The notes under the pieces were generated by a model, which saw nothing but the letters and a program-made list of their open reading frames with translations, did no database searches and was not told where the DNA came from. The position numbers were made by a program, and so were the translations under genes. From Geodermatophilus siccatus (lineage in GTDB: Bacteria; Actinomycetota; Actinomycetes; Mycobacteriales; Geodermatophilaceae), in NCBI RefSeq assembly GCF_900103785.1, contig NZ_FNHE01000001.1, positions 372,001-436,000 on the forward strand: a stretch of DNA of 64,000 nt, given 5' to 3'. Positions 35,343 through 47,388 of this stretch are shown piece by piece. Positions within the stretch are counted from its first letter, which is position 1, and every line of letters starts with the position of its first letter.

Positions 35343-37418
35343 TCACCCGCCGTCGGCCGGTGGAGCCGGTGTGAGCAGGCGACCGTAGAGGGCCGCCGTG
35401 TCGGCTCCCGCCGGGTGGGCGATCGACGAGGCCGAACACGACTCCAGGGTGGTCAGCGGGCCGCCGTCCCCCGGGACGTCGCGGGTCGCGAGCACGGTCG
35501 CGCCCGACCCGGGATCGCGCACCGCCACGGGGAAGCGCTGCTCGCGGGCGCCGGGGTCCAGCGACACGAAGCCGCCGGCGTCCACGGCGACGTTGATGTC
35601 GTTCTGCACCATCGTGAAGGCACGGGCACCCTGGCCGGGGCCCTGGTAGCGCAGCGTGACCTCGTAGAGGCCAGCCGCGGGCGCCTCGACGACGACCTGC
35701 GAGCCCTCCGTGCGGCACGGGACCTGCGCCCAGGTCGCCGGCTCGGCCGGCGTCCAGCCGAGGGTCAGCGGCGAGGTCCGGACCGGGGCGTACCCCCGGA
35801 ACAGGTCCCGGTAGAACCACCAGTTGGCGCTGAGGTTCCAGGTCACCCAGTCGTTGACCTCCGGCGCCGTCGTCACCACCAGCCCCGGCCGGTCGGCCAG
35901 GCGCGCCCCGAAGGCCTCCCGTTGCCGGCCGAGCGCGGCGATCACCGAGTCCACCGAGGCGGACGGCGGGCCGTCGACCACGCCGGACAGACCGAGGTAC
36001 TCCTCGACGACCGGCGCCTCGCGCTCCCGCGCCGCCTGCACCTGCGGCGCGAAGGCGGCGTCGAGGTAGCCGCCGAGTCCTGCGTCGTACACGAACCGGG
36101 GGTCCGCGGCGAACAGCCCGCCCCTCTGCCGCGCGTCCTGCACGGCGGCCGTCCCGGCCACGGCCAGGACGGCGACCGTCGCGGCGGCCCCGGTCAGCCG
36201 GAGCGCCGTGCCCGGGGTGCGCAGCGCGGGCAGGCGCGCGAGCGCGAGGGCGGCGAGCCGCACCGCGCCCACGGCGGTGACCGCGTACCCCCAGAGGACG
36301 AAGGCCCAGAAGTAGTCGGCGGCGTGGCCGCCGACGGTCCCGATCAGCCCGCCGAGGAAGGTCGCCGTCCCGAGGTAGGTGACCAGCAGCGAGCCCAGGC
36401 CGCGGCGGACCAGGGCGTAGACCACCACCCCCGCGAGGACGGGGAGCGGGTACAGCGACAGCTCGTCGGCCATGATCCGCAGCAGGTCGCCGACCGAGAA
36501 GACCCGGAACGGCTCGGTCCAGGGGCCGAAGTACCAGAACTGGTCGTTGCGGACGTCGAGGAAGTTGTAGGCCAGCAGCGACGGCAGGTGGCCGGCGGTC
36601 GCCACGAGACCGGCGACGAGGTACCCGACGGCGGCCGCGGCCCACAGCGCGGCCAGTCCGGGCAGCCGCGGGACCCATCCCCGGCGCAGCACCTGGTAGG
36701 TCACCACCGCGAGCAGCAGGCCCCCGGACACCGGCCCGTAGTCGTTGGACCAGAGCGCCGCCACCACCCCGGCGGCGGCGCCGACGGCCGCGGCACGCCG
36801 GACGGTCCACCCCCTGCGCAGCAGGACGTAGGCGACCGCGGCCAGCACGTACGGGGCGAACCCCCGGATCGGGCGCAGGCTGTTCCCGGGGAGGGCAGCG
36901 GCGCCCAGCAGGCCGTTCCAGGCGCCCCAGAGCCCCGGCGCCCAGAGCTCGGCGACCACCACCAGCAGCGCGGCGGCGGCGGCCCCCCAGGCCAGGGCGC
37001 GCAGCGGACGCCGTCCCGCGACGAGCACCGCCAGGAGCCCGACGACCGCCTCGAACGACAGCAGTGACACGAGGCGCGAGGCGAAGACCGTGTCGGTGAG
37101 CTCGCCGCCGAGGAGGGCGAACACCGGGTACAGGACCAGCACCGGCGCGATGCCGAGGTAGGGGAAGAAGTCCCGCCCCGGCCACTGCCCGTCGGCCAGC
37201 CGGTAGAGCCCGCTGGCCGTCTGGAACGCCCCGTCCATGTGCAACGTCGGCACCTCGTGCCACCAGCGCCAGGCCTGCGTGACCGCGACGACGAGGGCGA
37301 ACAGCAGCAGGGCGGCGGGCAGGGCGGCGAGCAGCCGGGACGGGCGTCCGGCGTCGTCCTCGCGGGGGTCGGTGTCGAGCAGCTCGGGCGCGGAACTGGT
37401 GGAGGTGGAGGTGGCCAT
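35343..37418 (-). CDS. Large multi-pass membrane protein, putative GT-C glycosyltransferase
   Basis: 691 residues. A short cytosolic tail, a first helix near 30-48, then HMDGAFQTASGLYRLADGQWPGRDFF (first external loop with an acidic residue) and about ten more helices to residue 420. The remaining 270 residues are a soluble, probably external domain with beta-rich text (YEVTLRYQGPGQGARAF). This layout matches GT-C transferases acting on lipid-linked donors. ATG at 37418; it follows the AlkA-like gene by 14 bases on the same strand. Confidence 0.72.
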   Translation of the reverse strand: MATSTSTSSAPELLDTDPREDDAGRPSRLLAALPAALLLFALVVAVTQAWRWWHEVPTLHMDGAFQTASGLYRLADGQWPGRDFFPYLGIAPVLVLYPVFALLGGELTDTVFASRLVSLLSFEAVVGLLAVLVAGRRPLRALAWGAAAAALLVVVAELWAPGLWGAWNGLLGAAALPGNSLRPIRGFAPYVLAAVAYVLLRRGWTVRRAAAVGAAAGVVAALWSNDYGPVSGGLLLAVVTYQVLRRGWVPRLPGLAALWAAAAVGYLVAGLVATAGHLPSLLAYNFLDVRNDQFWYFGPWTEPFRVFSVGDLLRIMADELSLYPLPVLAGVVVYALVRRGLGSLLVTYLGTATFLGGLIGTVGGHAADYFWAFVLWGYAVTAVGAVRLAALALARLPALRTPGTALRLTGAAATVAVLAVAGTAAVQDARQRGGLFAADPRFVYDAGLGGYLDAAFAPQVQAAREREAPVVEEYLGLSGVVDGPPSASVDSVIAALGRQREAFGARLADRPGLVVTTAPEVNDWVTWNLSANWWFYRDLFRGYAPVRTSPLTLGWTPAEPATWAQVPCRTEGSQVVVEAPAAGLYEVTLRYQGPGQGARAFTMVQNDINVAVDAGGFVSLDPGAREQRFPVAVRDPGSGATVLATRDVPGDGGPLTTLESCSASSIAHPAGADTAALYGRLLTPAPPADGG

Positions 37419-37432
37419 CGTCGGTCGGCGCC

Positions 37433-38362
37433 TCAGAACCGGCGGTAGTTCGTCGGCGCGACGCGCGGGCCGCGCCTGGGCGGGCGGCTGCCTCCGATGC
37501 CGAGCAGCCGGACGACGCGCTGCCGCTGTCCGCGCCAGGGTTCGAGCAACTCCATCATCCCGTCGTCGTCGGTCCTGCGGCCGGCCAGCGACCAGCCCAC
37601 CAGGTTCTTCAGGTGGTAGTCGCCGTAGCTGACCGTGTCCGGGCAGCCGAACACCCGCTGCACCACCTCGGCCGCCGTCCAGACGCCGATGCCCGGCACC
37701 GTCTGCAGCCGGCGCTGCAGGTCGGGGCAGTCCACGGCCTCCTCGGGCTCCAGCCGCGCCGCGACGCTGGCCACCGCCCGCAGCGCCCGGCGGCGGGCGC
37801 CGTCCAGGCCGCAGCGGTGCCACTCCCAGTCGGTGACCGCCAGCACCCGCTGCGGGGTCGGCGGCACGCGCATCCCCTCGGGGGCGGGACCCGGCGCGGG
37901 CTCGCCGGCCAGCCGCAGCAGCGCGCGCCACACGCGGTGCGCCTCGATGACGGTCACCTTCTGCTCGAGGACGGCGGGCACCAGCGCGTCCCAGGTGCGC
38001 CCGGTGCGGCCCAGCCGCAGCCAGGGCGAGGCCCGGTGCACGCGGCTGAGCAGCGGGTGCGCGCCGGGCTCGAACTCCTCGGGGCGGTCCTCGGCGCCCA
38101 GCCACGCGGGCACCGCCGCCCCGGCCCGCTCGGCGCCGGGCCCCCACGCCGTCACCCGCACCTCGCCGCCGCGGACGGTCAGGTGCACCGTCGCCGGCCC
38201 GTCGGGCGTGTTCACCACCCGCCAGCACCCGTCGTCGACGTGGCGCAGCGCCGGGTCGCCGGCGCTGCGCTGGTGCGGGAAGAGGGTGCGGCGGACGTCG
38301 AGCGGCCAGTCCGGCCGCCAGACGTCCTCGAACGCCGGGGCCTCGAGGGTGGTGCTGGTCAG
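37433..38362 (-). CDS. DNA-3-methyladenine glycosylase family protein (AlkA-like), likely CTG start
   Basis: 309 residues from the proposed start. The helix-hairpin-helix block TVPGIGVWTAAEVVQRVFG is followed by PDTVSYGDYHLKN, with the catalytic aspartate of the family in GDYHL. It would remove alkylated bases from DNA. The family N-terminus starts near LTSTTLEAPAFEDVWRPDWPLDV. The only RTG start (GTG at 38443) would add 27 low-complexity residues and overlap the upstream gene by 85 bases; a CTG at 38362 shares CTGA with that stop and has GGGAG six bases upstream. Lies oddly between two glycan membrane genes. Confidence 0.8.
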   Translation of the reverse strand: MTSTTLEAPAFEDVWRPDWPLDVRRTLFPHQRSAGDPALRHVDDGCWRVVNTPDGPATVHLTVRGGEVRVTAWGPGAERAGAAVPAWLGAEDRPEEFEPGAHPLLSRVHRASPWLRLGRTGRTWDALVPAVLEQKVTVIEAHRVWRALLRLAGEPAPGPAPEGMRVPPTPQRVLAVTDWEWHRCGLDGARRRALRAVASVAARLEPEEAVDCPDLQRRLQTVPGIGVWTAAEVVQRVFGCPDTVSYGDYHLKNLVGWSLAGRRTDDDGMMELLEPWRGQRQRVVRLLGIGGSRPPRRGPRVAPTNYRRF

Positions 38363-39996
38363 GACGTGCTCCCTGGGGAAGAGGGCCGCGCAGGCGCCAC
38401 CCGCGCTGGGGCGAGGGTAGGCCCGGGGCCCTGCCCCGCCCACGCCGAGTGCGCCCGCGGCGGGGACGCCGGCTCGGCGACCGGGCGGAGGTCCAGCGGC
38501 GCGGTCGCGTCCGTCACCGGCGGCTCGCCGGCGACCTCCGGCTCAGCGGCGACCGCCGGGCCGGGGTCCGCGCCGGCCGCCGCCGTCCGCCGGTCCAGCA
38601 GCAGCAGGACCACGGCCACGCTCACCGCGATGGCCGGCCAGTAGACGTACCGGTAGTCGTACCCGATCACCATCGGCAGGTAGGTCACGACGTAGAGGAC
38701 CGAGGACGCCGCCAGGGCCAGCACGACGCCCGCGTGCTCCGCCGACGCCCGCCTCCGCCAGCCCAGCCCGAGCACGACGAGCGCCGCCAGCAACCAGGCC
38801 CACGGCATGAAGACGAAGCCGAAGTCGCGCGCCGTGGCGCCCACGTAGGTCTCCAGCGCCCGTGACGCCGGGTTCGGGTCGAACGCCAGGCCGTACGGGT
38901 TGGCGCCGATGGTGGACCAGGTGACGAAGACCTCGTCCGGCGGCGTGTGGAGGAACTCGCCGAAGACGCGGAGGCGGAAGGCGGCGTAGTCCAGCGGGTG
39001 CTCGGCGATGCCGCGCAGGTAGAGCCCCTGCAGCTCGTCGGCGTGCGTCAGGAAGACCGCGGGGATGGTCCCCGTCGTGTTGGCGCACCGCCACGTGTAG
39101 TTGACGTCGCGGGTCTCCGGCGGGCACGTGGTGGCGAGGGTGACCAGGTAGTCGCGCAGCGGTGGGGCGACGTCCGCCGCCCGGAGCTCGTCGAGGCTGT
39201 ACAGGTGCAGGACGTCGTCGAGCATCACGCTGGCGGCCGGGTGCGTCTCCTGCACCGGGCGGACGGCGTCGATGACGGGCGTGGCCACGAGCGCCCCGAC
39301 CACGGCGGCGCCGGCGAGCGCGACCCGGTACCGCCGGGCCCGCCGCGCCCCGGGCCAGGTCAGCAGGAACAGCAGCGGGATGATCGCCGGCAGCGCGTTG
39401 TAGCGGACCGCGCCGGCGTAGGCCAGCAGCAGGACGGCGACGGCCACCGCGGTCCAGCGGAGCCAGGGACGCTCGACCCCGCGGCGGACGACCAGCAGGA
39501 GGACGACCGCGCCGAGCAGCGCGAACGCGAGCTGGCCGTCCTTCCAGATCACGGCGGACGTGCTGGCGACGTGCGGCAGCACGCCCAGCAGCAGTGGCAG
39601 CAGGGAGAGCAGCCGGCGACCGCTGCGCCGGAAGACGTACACCGCCAGCAGGGTCAGGCCCGCCCAGAGCAGGCCCAGCTGCGCGACCAGCATGCTGCCG
39701 ACGCTGCCGCCGGTCAGCGCCATCAGCAGCCACCACAGCGCCGTCATGACCGGGGGGTGCCAGTCGGCCAGCGTCGACGGGTCCAGCGCCTGCCCCAGCT
39801 GCATGATCGAGTCGAAGGACATGAAGCCCGGGTGGAGGGGCAGCACGTTGCCGACCAGGAGCACCACGCCGAGGACGACCAGGGTGGGCGTCCAGTGCCG
39901 CGCCGGCCAGGAGCGCTCGACCCGGGCCCGCACCGCGCGGCGCCGGTCGGACGCCTGCCCCGGTGCGGGATCGGTCGCCGTGGTGGTGTTCGCCAT
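38359..39996 (-). CDS. Multi-pass membrane protein, putative glycosyltransferase
   Basis: 545 residues with about eleven helices. The first external loop HPGFMSFDSIMQLGQALDPS and the segment ADWHPPVMTALWWLL look like the DUF6020/PMT-like family. A Pro/Ala-rich cytosolic tail ends the protein. ATG at 39996 has GGAGG three bases upstream. A TACAGT -10 box near 40078-40083 on the minus strand would give an 80-base leader. Probably the head of the transcript that carries the AlkA-like gene and the 691-residue membrane protein. Confidence 0.75.
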   Translation of the reverse strand: MANTTTATDPAPGQASDRRRAVRARVERSWPARHWTPTLVVLGVVLLVGNVLPLHPGFMSFDSIMQLGQALDPSTLADWHPPVMTALWWLLMALTGGSVGSMLVAQLGLLWAGLTLLAVYVFRRSGRRLLSLLPLLLGVLPHVASTSAVIWKDGQLAFALLGAVVLLLVVRRGVERPWLRWTAVAVAVLLLAYAGAVRYNALPAIIPLLFLLTWPGARRARRYRVALAGAAVVGALVATPVIDAVRPVQETHPAASVMLDDVLHLYSLDELRAADVAPPLRDYLVTLATTCPPETRDVNYTWRCANTTGTIPAVFLTHADELQGLYLRGIAEHPLDYAAFRLRVFGEFLHTPPDEVFVTWSTIGANPYGLAFDPNPASRALETYVGATARDFGFVFMPWAWLLAALVVLGLGWRRRASAEHAGVVLALAASSVLYVVTYLPMVIGYDYRYVYWPAIAVSVAVVLLLLDRRTAAAGADPGPAVAAEPEVAGEPPVTDATAPLDLRPVAEPASPPRAHSAWAGQGPGPTLAPARVAPARPSSPGSTS

Positions 39997-40171
39997 GCCT
40001 CCGGAACCGCTCCCTGTGGTGGACGGCTCCGCCGGCCATCACCTCCGGGCGCCGCTCCTCAGCGGGCCCGGGGAGCGACTGTAGGTGGGTCCGGCGGCGC
40101 CGCGGCGGGTCCTGCTCCGTGTCCGCACCACCCGCCCCACGCGGCCCGTGCGTGCACCAGCGGGCGGCGGG

Positions 40172-40942
40172 TCAGCGCGGCGCCATCCGCAGCGCGCCGT
40201 CCATCCGGATGACCTCGCCGTTGAGGTAGCCGTGCTCCACGATGTCGAGCGCCAGCTGCGCGAAGTCCTCGGGGCGACCGAGGCGCTTGGGGAACGGGAT
40301 GCCGGCCGCCAGCGCCTGCCGCGCCTCCTCGGGCAGGCTGCCCAGCAGCGGGGTGTCCACCAACCCGGGGGCGATGGTGCAGACCCGGACGCCGACGGTG
40401 GACAGGTCACGTGCCGCCGGCAGGGTCATGCCGACGATGCCGCCCTTGGACGCCGAGTAGGCCACCTGCCCGATCTGCCCGTCGTAGGCGGCGATCGAGG
40501 CGGTGTTCACGACCACCCCGCGCTCGCCGTCCTCCTCCGGCTCGGTGGCGGCCATCGCGGCGGCGGCCAGCCGCAGCACGTTGAAGGTGCCGACCAGGTT
40601 CACCATGACGGTGCGGACGAACGGGTCGAGGTCGTGCGGGACGTTGCCCTTGCCCACCGTGCGCTGGGCCCAGCCGATGCCGGCGCAGTTGACCGCGATG
40701 CGCAGCGGCCGGTCCTTGCCGGTGGCGTCGGCGACCGCGGCCTGCACCGAGTCGGCGTCGGTGACGTCGGTGCGGACGAAGGTGGTGTGCCCGCCCAGCT
40801 CGGCGGCGAGCTCCTTCCCCTTCTCCTCCTGCAGGTCGAGGACGGTCACGGCCGCGCCCCGCGCGGCCAGGGCCCGGACGGTGGCCTCCCCGAGGCCGGA
40901 GGCCCCACCGGAGACGACAGCGGCGACGTCGAAGCTCTTCAC
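40172..40942 (-). CDS. SDR family 3-hydroxyacyl-CoA dehydrogenase-like protein
   Basis: 256 residues. [15 protein letters not shown] (glycine motif), NCAGI, the catalytic serine in [17 protein letters not shown] (Tyr/Lys) and the ending [18 protein letters not shown] place it with HSD17B10/FabG-like dehydrogenases of beta-oxidation. It is not obviously linked to the glycan genes on either side. GTG at 40942 has a leaderless -10 box 7 bases upstream. Confidence 0.88.
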   Translation of the reverse strand: MKSFDVAAVVSGGASGLGEATVRALAARGAAVTVLDLQEEKGKELAAELGGHTTFVRTDVTDADSVQAAVADATGKDRPLRIAVNCAGIGWAQRTVGKGNVPHDLDPFVRTVMVNLVGTFNVLRLAAAAMAATEPEEDGERGVVVNTASIAAYDGQIGQVAYSASKGGIVGMTLPAARDLSTVGVRVCTIAPGLVDTPLLGSLPEEARQALAAGIPFPKRLGRPEDFAQLALDIVEHGYLNGEVIRMDGALRMAPR

Positions 40943-40949
40943 GTCCCGG

Positions 40950-40955
40950 AGGCTA
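40950..40955 (-). promoter_or_regulatory. Leaderless -10 box of the SDR gene
   Basis: TAGCCT on the minus strand, 7 bases before the GTG at 40942. Confidence 0.5.
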
Positions 40956-40964
40956 TCGGCGCCT

Positions 40965-42086
40965 TCAGCTGAACCGTGACCCGTGTCTCTCCTCGACGGC
41001 GGCGAGCAGCTGCTTGACCCGCTCGGCGTCGGACACCGGGCAGACCATCGTGACGTCGGCGGTGTGCACCACGACGCTGTCGCGGACGCCGACGAGGGCC
41101 ACCAGGTGGTCGGGGTCGTCGCTGAAGACGATGTTGCCGGCGCTGTCGAGGCCGACCACGAGCCCTGCGACGGCGTCCTCCCCCACCCGCTCGAGCGTCT
41201 GCGCCAGGGCTGGCCACGAGCCGACGTCGAGCCAGTCGACGTCGAGGTCGGCGACCAGCACCCGCCCCGGCTCGGTCGCCGCGGGCTCCAGGAGGGCGTA
41301 GTCGACGCTGGTCTTCGGCAGCGCGGGGAAGACCTCGGCCAGGACGGCGTCCCGCTGCGGCCCGGCCGGGACGGCGACCACGCGGGCCAGGCCCTCGGCG
41401 GTCGCGGGCAGGTGCTCGGCCAGCGCCTGCAGCACGGTGGACGCCCGCCAGACGAACGTGCCCGAGTTCCACAGGTACTCCCCCGAGGCCAGGTAGGCCT
41501 CGGCGGTGGCGCGGTCGGGCTTCTCGCGGAACGACGTCACCTCGGCGACGCCGGGGACCCCGGTCGGCGCGCCGCGCTGCACGTACCCGAAGCCGGTGGC
41601 CGGTGCGGTGGGCCGGATGCCCAGGGTCACCAGGGACCGGGGCCGCGCGGTGACGGCGTCGTAGGCGGTGGTCAGGGCCGCGGCGAACCGCTCGACCGGC
41701 CGGATGACGTGGTCGGCGCTGACCACGGCCAGCTCGGCGTCGGGGTCGACGTCGGCGACGAGGGCCGCGGCCAGGCCGACGGCGTTGGCGGTGTCGCGGG
41801 CGACCGGCTCGAGCACCAGCCGGTCCGGGCGCAGCCGCGGCAGGGCGGCGCGCACCTGCTCGCCGAAGCGGGCCGCGGTGCACACCCAGATCCGGTCGGC
41901 CGGCAGCACCGTCTCCAGCCGGGCGAAGGCCTCGGCCAGCAGGCTGTGCGGCGGGCCGTCCCCGCTCGCCACGACACCGCCGACGCTGTCGCTGAGGACG
42001 TCGAGCAGCTGCTTGGGCCGCCCGCTGCGCGACAGCGGCCACAGCCGCGTCCCCGAACCGCCGGCCATGACGACCGCGTGCCGCAC
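40965..42086 (-). CDS. manC: Mannose-1-phosphate guanylyltransferase
   Basis: 373 residues. Makes GDP-mannose from GTP and mannose 1-phosphate, completing the ManA-ManB path of this window. [20 protein letters not shown] is the nucleotide loop; [11 protein letters not shown] and [10 protein letters not shown] are the sugar-site blocks. The single nucleotidyltransferase domain is the M. tuberculosis type (Rv3264c). GTG at 42086 lies one base after the wbbL stop and within GGAGG-rich sequence, so the two genes form one unit. Confidence 0.93.
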   Translation of the reverse strand: MRHAVVMAGGSGTRLWPLSRSGRPKQLLDVLSDSVGGVVASGDGPPHSLLAEAFARLETVLPADRIWVCTAARFGEQVRAALPRLRPDRLVLEPVARDTANAVGLAAALVADVDPDAELAVVSADHVIRPVERFAAALTTAYDAVTARPRSLVTLGIRPTAPATGFGYVQRGAPTGVPGVAEVTSFREKPDRATAEAYLASGEYLWNSGTFVWRASTVLQALAEHLPATAEGLARVVAVPAGPQRDAVLAEVFPALPKTSVDYALLEPAATEPGRVLVADLDVDWLDVGSWPALAQTLERVGEDAVAGLVVGLDSAGNIVFSDDPDHLVALVGVRDSVVVHTADVTMVCPVSDAERVKQLLAAVEERHGSRFS

Positions 42087-42087
42087 C

Positions 42088-44374
<2,287 letters not shown>

Positions 44375-44379
44375 CCCCC

Positions 44380-46299
44380 ATGACGACCACCGAGGTGTCC
44401 CCCGACGTCGTGGCCGACCTCGCCGCCGAGGACCTGGCCCCCGGCCGGGCGGTCACCCTGCTGCAGCGCGTCCTCATGCCGCGGGTCGCCGACCCGCGCA
44501 AGGTGCGCGCCCTGTACCTCGACGAGGTCCGGTCCGAGAAGGTGCACGTCACCTCCCGGTCGACCGGGCACCTCTCGGCCGGTGACGAGGTCTCCTTCGC
44601 CACCTACTTCAACGCCTTCCCGGCGGGCTACTGGCGGCGCTGGACCTCGCTGACCAGCATCACCCTGCAGCTGCGCGTCTCGGGCACCTGCCGCATCGAC
44701 GTCTACCGCACCAAGGGCAACGGCGACGTGCTGCACGCCCTGGGCACCACCGTCGAGGGCACCGGCCGGACGGTCGAGCTGGACCTGGACCTCACCCCCT
44801 TCGTCGAGGGCGGCTGGTACTGGTTCGACGTCACCGCCGACGAGGACACGATCATCGAGGACGCCGGCTGGTACGCCGACCGGGAGCCGCTGCGCCCGGG
44901 CCGGCTGGCCGTGGGCATCTGCACCTTCAACCGCCCGGTCGACTGCGTCGCCGCACTGCAGACCGTCGCCGCGGACCCGGTCCTCGGCGCCGAGCTCGCC
45001 GCGGTGGTCGTGGCCGACCAGGGCAACCTCAAGGTGCGCGACGAGGCCTCGTTCCCCGAGGTGGCCGGCCTGCTCGGCGACCGCCTGCACCTGGTGGAGC
45101 AGGGCAACCTCGGCGGCAGCGGCGGCTTCGCCCGCGCCATGCACGAGACGCTCACCCGGACCGACGCCACCCACCTGGTGTTCCTCGACGACGACGTCCA
45201 GCTCGAGGCCGACAGCCTGCACCGGGCGCTGACCTTCGCCCGGTTCACCGACGAGCCGACCCTCGTCGGCGGGCAGATGCTGACCCTGCAGGACCGCTCG
45301 GTGCTGCACACCATGGGCGAGAGCGTCGACCGCCGGCTGATGCGGTACCGCCCGGCGCCGTACGCCGCGGTGGGTCACGACTTCGCGCACTGGTCGCTGC
45401 GCGACGCCCGGCACCTGCACCGCCGGGTCGACGTCGACTACAACGCCTGGTGGATGTGCCTGATCCCCCGCGAGGTGGCCGAGGAGATCGGGCTGCCGCT
45501 CCCGCTGTTCATCAAGTGGGACGACGCCGAGTACGGCCTGCGGGCCGGCGCCGCCGGGTACCGCACGGTCACCCTCCCCGGTGCGGCGATCTGGCACCTG
45601 TCCTGGACCGACAAGGACGACTCGACCGACTGGCAGGCGTACTTCCACGCGCGCAACCAGCTCGTGATCGCCGCCCTGCATAGCCCGCTCAAGCGCGCCG
45701 AGGACATCGTCAAGGAGAACATCCGGGCCGACATCCGGCACCTGTTCCGCCTCGAGTACTCCGCGGTCGCGCTGCACCTGAAGGCCTACCGCGACTTCCT
45801 CGCCGGCCCGGACAACCTCTTCCCGCAGCTGCCCGGCGTGCTGGCGGAGGTCCGTGCGGAGCGGGCGCGGTACTCCGACGGCCAGGTCATCACCGAGCGG
45901 TCGCGCATCCCGCTGCCGCGGATGGGCCAGGACGCGACCGAGGGCATGGTGCACCCGCCGGTGGCCAAGCGGGCGATCGCCCGCGCGGCGCTGCAGGCGC
46001 TGCGCAACAACGTCCGGCCGGTCCAGGACGGCGAGGACCGGCCGCAGGTCGAGCTCCCCGCCCGGGACGCGCAGTGGTTCGTGCTGGCCCAGCTGGACAG
46101 CGCCTCGGTCGCCACCGCGGACGGCCGCGGCGTCACGGTCCGCCGCCGCGACCCGGCGACGTTCTGGCGCCTGGCCCGCGAGTCGGTGCGGCTGAACCTG
46201 GAGATCGCCCGGCGCTTCCCCCGCGCGAAGCAGCAGTACCGCGACTCCTACGCCGACCTGACCTCGGCGCAGAACTGGGAGAAGGTCTTCACCTCGTGA
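44380..46299 (+). CDS. glfT2: Galactofuranosyltransferase, GlfT2-like
   Basis: 639 residues, close to the 637 of mycobacterial GlfT2. N-terminal beta-sandwich (1-175), GT-A domain from VGICTFNRPVDC, metal triad DDD at 270-272, catalytic-region WDD at 380-382 and His406 in IWHLSW, then a helical C-terminal region. The enzyme extends galactan with alternating linkages from UDP-galactofuranose. It follows glf by 5 bases. A paralogue lies at 49042. Strong terminators follow. Confidence 0.93.
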   Translation: MTTTEVSPDVVADLAAEDLAPGRAVTLLQRVLMPRVADPRKVRALYLDEVRSEKVHVTSRSTGHLSAGDEVSFATYFNAFPAGYWRRWTSLTSITLQLRVSGTCRIDVYRTKGNGDVLHALGTTVEGTGRTVELDLDLTPFVEGGWYWFDVTADEDTIIEDAGWYADREPLRPGRLAVGICTFNRPVDCVAALQTVAADPVLGAELAAVVVADQGNLKVRDEASFPEVAGLLGDRLHLVEQGNLGGSGGFARAMHETLTRTDATHLVFLDDDVQLEADSLHRALTFARFTDEPTLVGGQMLTLQDRSVLHTMGESVDRRLMRYRPAPYAAVGHDFAHWSLRDARHLHRRVDVDYNAWWMCLIPREVAEEIGLPLPLFIKWDDAEYGLRAGAAGYRTVTLPGAAIWHLSWTDKDDSTDWQAYFHARNQLVIAALHSPLKRAEDIVKENIRADIRHLFRLEYSAVALHLKAYRDFLAGPDNLFPQLPGVLAEVRAERARYSDGQVITERSRIPLPRMGQDATEGMVHPPVAKRAIARAALQALRNNVRPVQDGEDRPQVELPARDAQWFVLAQLDSASVATADGRGVTVRRRDPATFWRLARESVRLNLEIARRFPRAKQQYRDSYADLTSAQNWEKVFTS

Positions 46300-46328
46300 G
46301 GACCGCCCCGTAGCGGGCACCCGTACCC

Positions 46329-46374
46329 CCGGACGGCCCGGGCTCCCTCCTCGGAGGGGGCCCGGGCCGTCCGG
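46329..46374 (+). terminator. Hairpin terminator after glfT2
   Basis: Perfect 14-base arms (46329-46342 and 46361-46374) with CCGGACGGCCCGGG; the loop can extend the stem. 30 bases after the glfT2 stop. Confidence 0.8.
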
Positions 46375-46397
46375 CATCCCGGGCAGGCGCGGGCGCA

Positions 46398-46448
46398 CGA
46401 CGACGGCGGGGCACCCACCTCGTGGAGGCGGGTGCCCCGCCGTCGTCG
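46398..46448 (-). terminator. Hairpin terminator after glfT1
   Basis: Perfect 19-base arms (46398-46416 and 46430-46448) around a 13-base loop, 14 bases beyond the glfT1 stop on the minus strand. With the preceding hairpin it separates two convergent galactan operons. Confidence 0.8.
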
Positions 46449-46461
46449 GAGGGGGGTGCGC

Positions 46462-47388
46462 TCAGGCGGCGGGGGTGAACCGCTCGCGGCGGCCGGCCCG
46501 CACCAGGCGCAGCCACTCGCGGTACCCGGCCACGTCGCGCCGGGTCACCAGGAAGAACCAGGAGAAGCGGACCAGCTCGAGCGGGAAGAGCCAGCGCATC
46601 CCGGGCTGGCGCATCAGGTACCCGCGGTTGCGGTAGGTGTAGTAGCGCTTCCACTCCGCCTCGGGGTACTGCGCGGACAGCCGCCCGCCGAGGATCGGCT
46701 TGAACTCGTCCCGGCCGTTGGGGTGCAGGTAGGTGGCGTCGAGCGCCGTCCCGAAGGGCAGGCCGGCGCGCACCAGCCGGCGGTGGATCTCGGTCTCGTC
46801 GCCGCGGGCGAACAGCCGCAGGTCCGGCACGCCGGTCTGGGCCAGGGTCGCGGCGGCGAAGAGCGCGCCGTTGAACAGGGAGGCGTAACCGGGCAGGAAG
46901 TCCTGACCGCCGAGGCGGTCGCGCTCACCCTTCCAGCGCAGCCCGGTGCGCACCGGGAACGCGAAGCTGCCGGGTGCGTCGATGTCGGCGACGGCGGGCG
47001 AGACCTCGGCCAGCCCGCGCTCGCGGGCCACCGACAGCAGGGTGGCGAGCACGTGCTCGTCGGCGGGCCGCCCGTCGTCGTCGGCGCACCACACCCAGTC
47101 CGCGCCCTCCGCCAGGGCGGTGAGCATGCCCAGGGCGAAGCCGCCGGCCCCGCCGAGGTTGGCCCGGGAGAGCAGGTAGGTGTGCGGCAGCCCGCTGGCG
47201 CGCACGACCTCCTCGGCCGGCTGGTCGGGCCCGTTGTCGACGACGACGACGGAGTCGACCGGCCGGGTCTGCACCGCCAGCGCCTTCAGCGCCTGGGCGA
47301 GGGACTCCGGCCGGTGCCGGGTGACGATGACCGCGACGACGCGCTCGTCGTCCGGGCGGGCGGGGGTCCGGGGGGCCGCCTCGGACAC
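46462..47388 (-). CDS. glfT1: Galactofuranosyltransferase, GlfT1-like initiator
   Basis: 308 residues (M. tuberculosis GlfT1 has 304). GT-A domain VVAVIVTRHRPESLAQALKAL, VVDNGPDQPAEEVV, RANLGGAGGFALGM, metal triad DDD at 103-105, and the late block YTYRNRGYLMRQPG. In mycobacteria this enzyme puts the first galactofuranose units on the linker lipid. GTG at 47388 abuts the ABC ATPase stop. The order permease, ATPase, GlfT1 is that of Rv3783, Rv3781, Rv3782 as a set. Confidence 0.92.
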   Translation of the reverse strand: MSEAAPRTPARPDDERVVAVIVTRHRPESLAQALKALAVQTRPVDSVVVVDNGPDQPAEEVVRASGLPHTYLLSRANLGGAGGFALGMLTALAEGADWVWCADDDGRPADEHVLATLLSVARERGLAEVSPAVADIDAPGSFAFPVRTGLRWKGERDRLGGQDFLPGYASLFNGALFAAATLAQTGVPDLRLFARGDETEIHRRLVRAGLPFGTALDATYLHPNGRDEFKPILGGRLSAQYPEAEWKRYYTYRNRGYLMRQPGMRWLFPLELVRFSWFFLVTRRDVAGYREWLRLVRAGRRERFTPAA

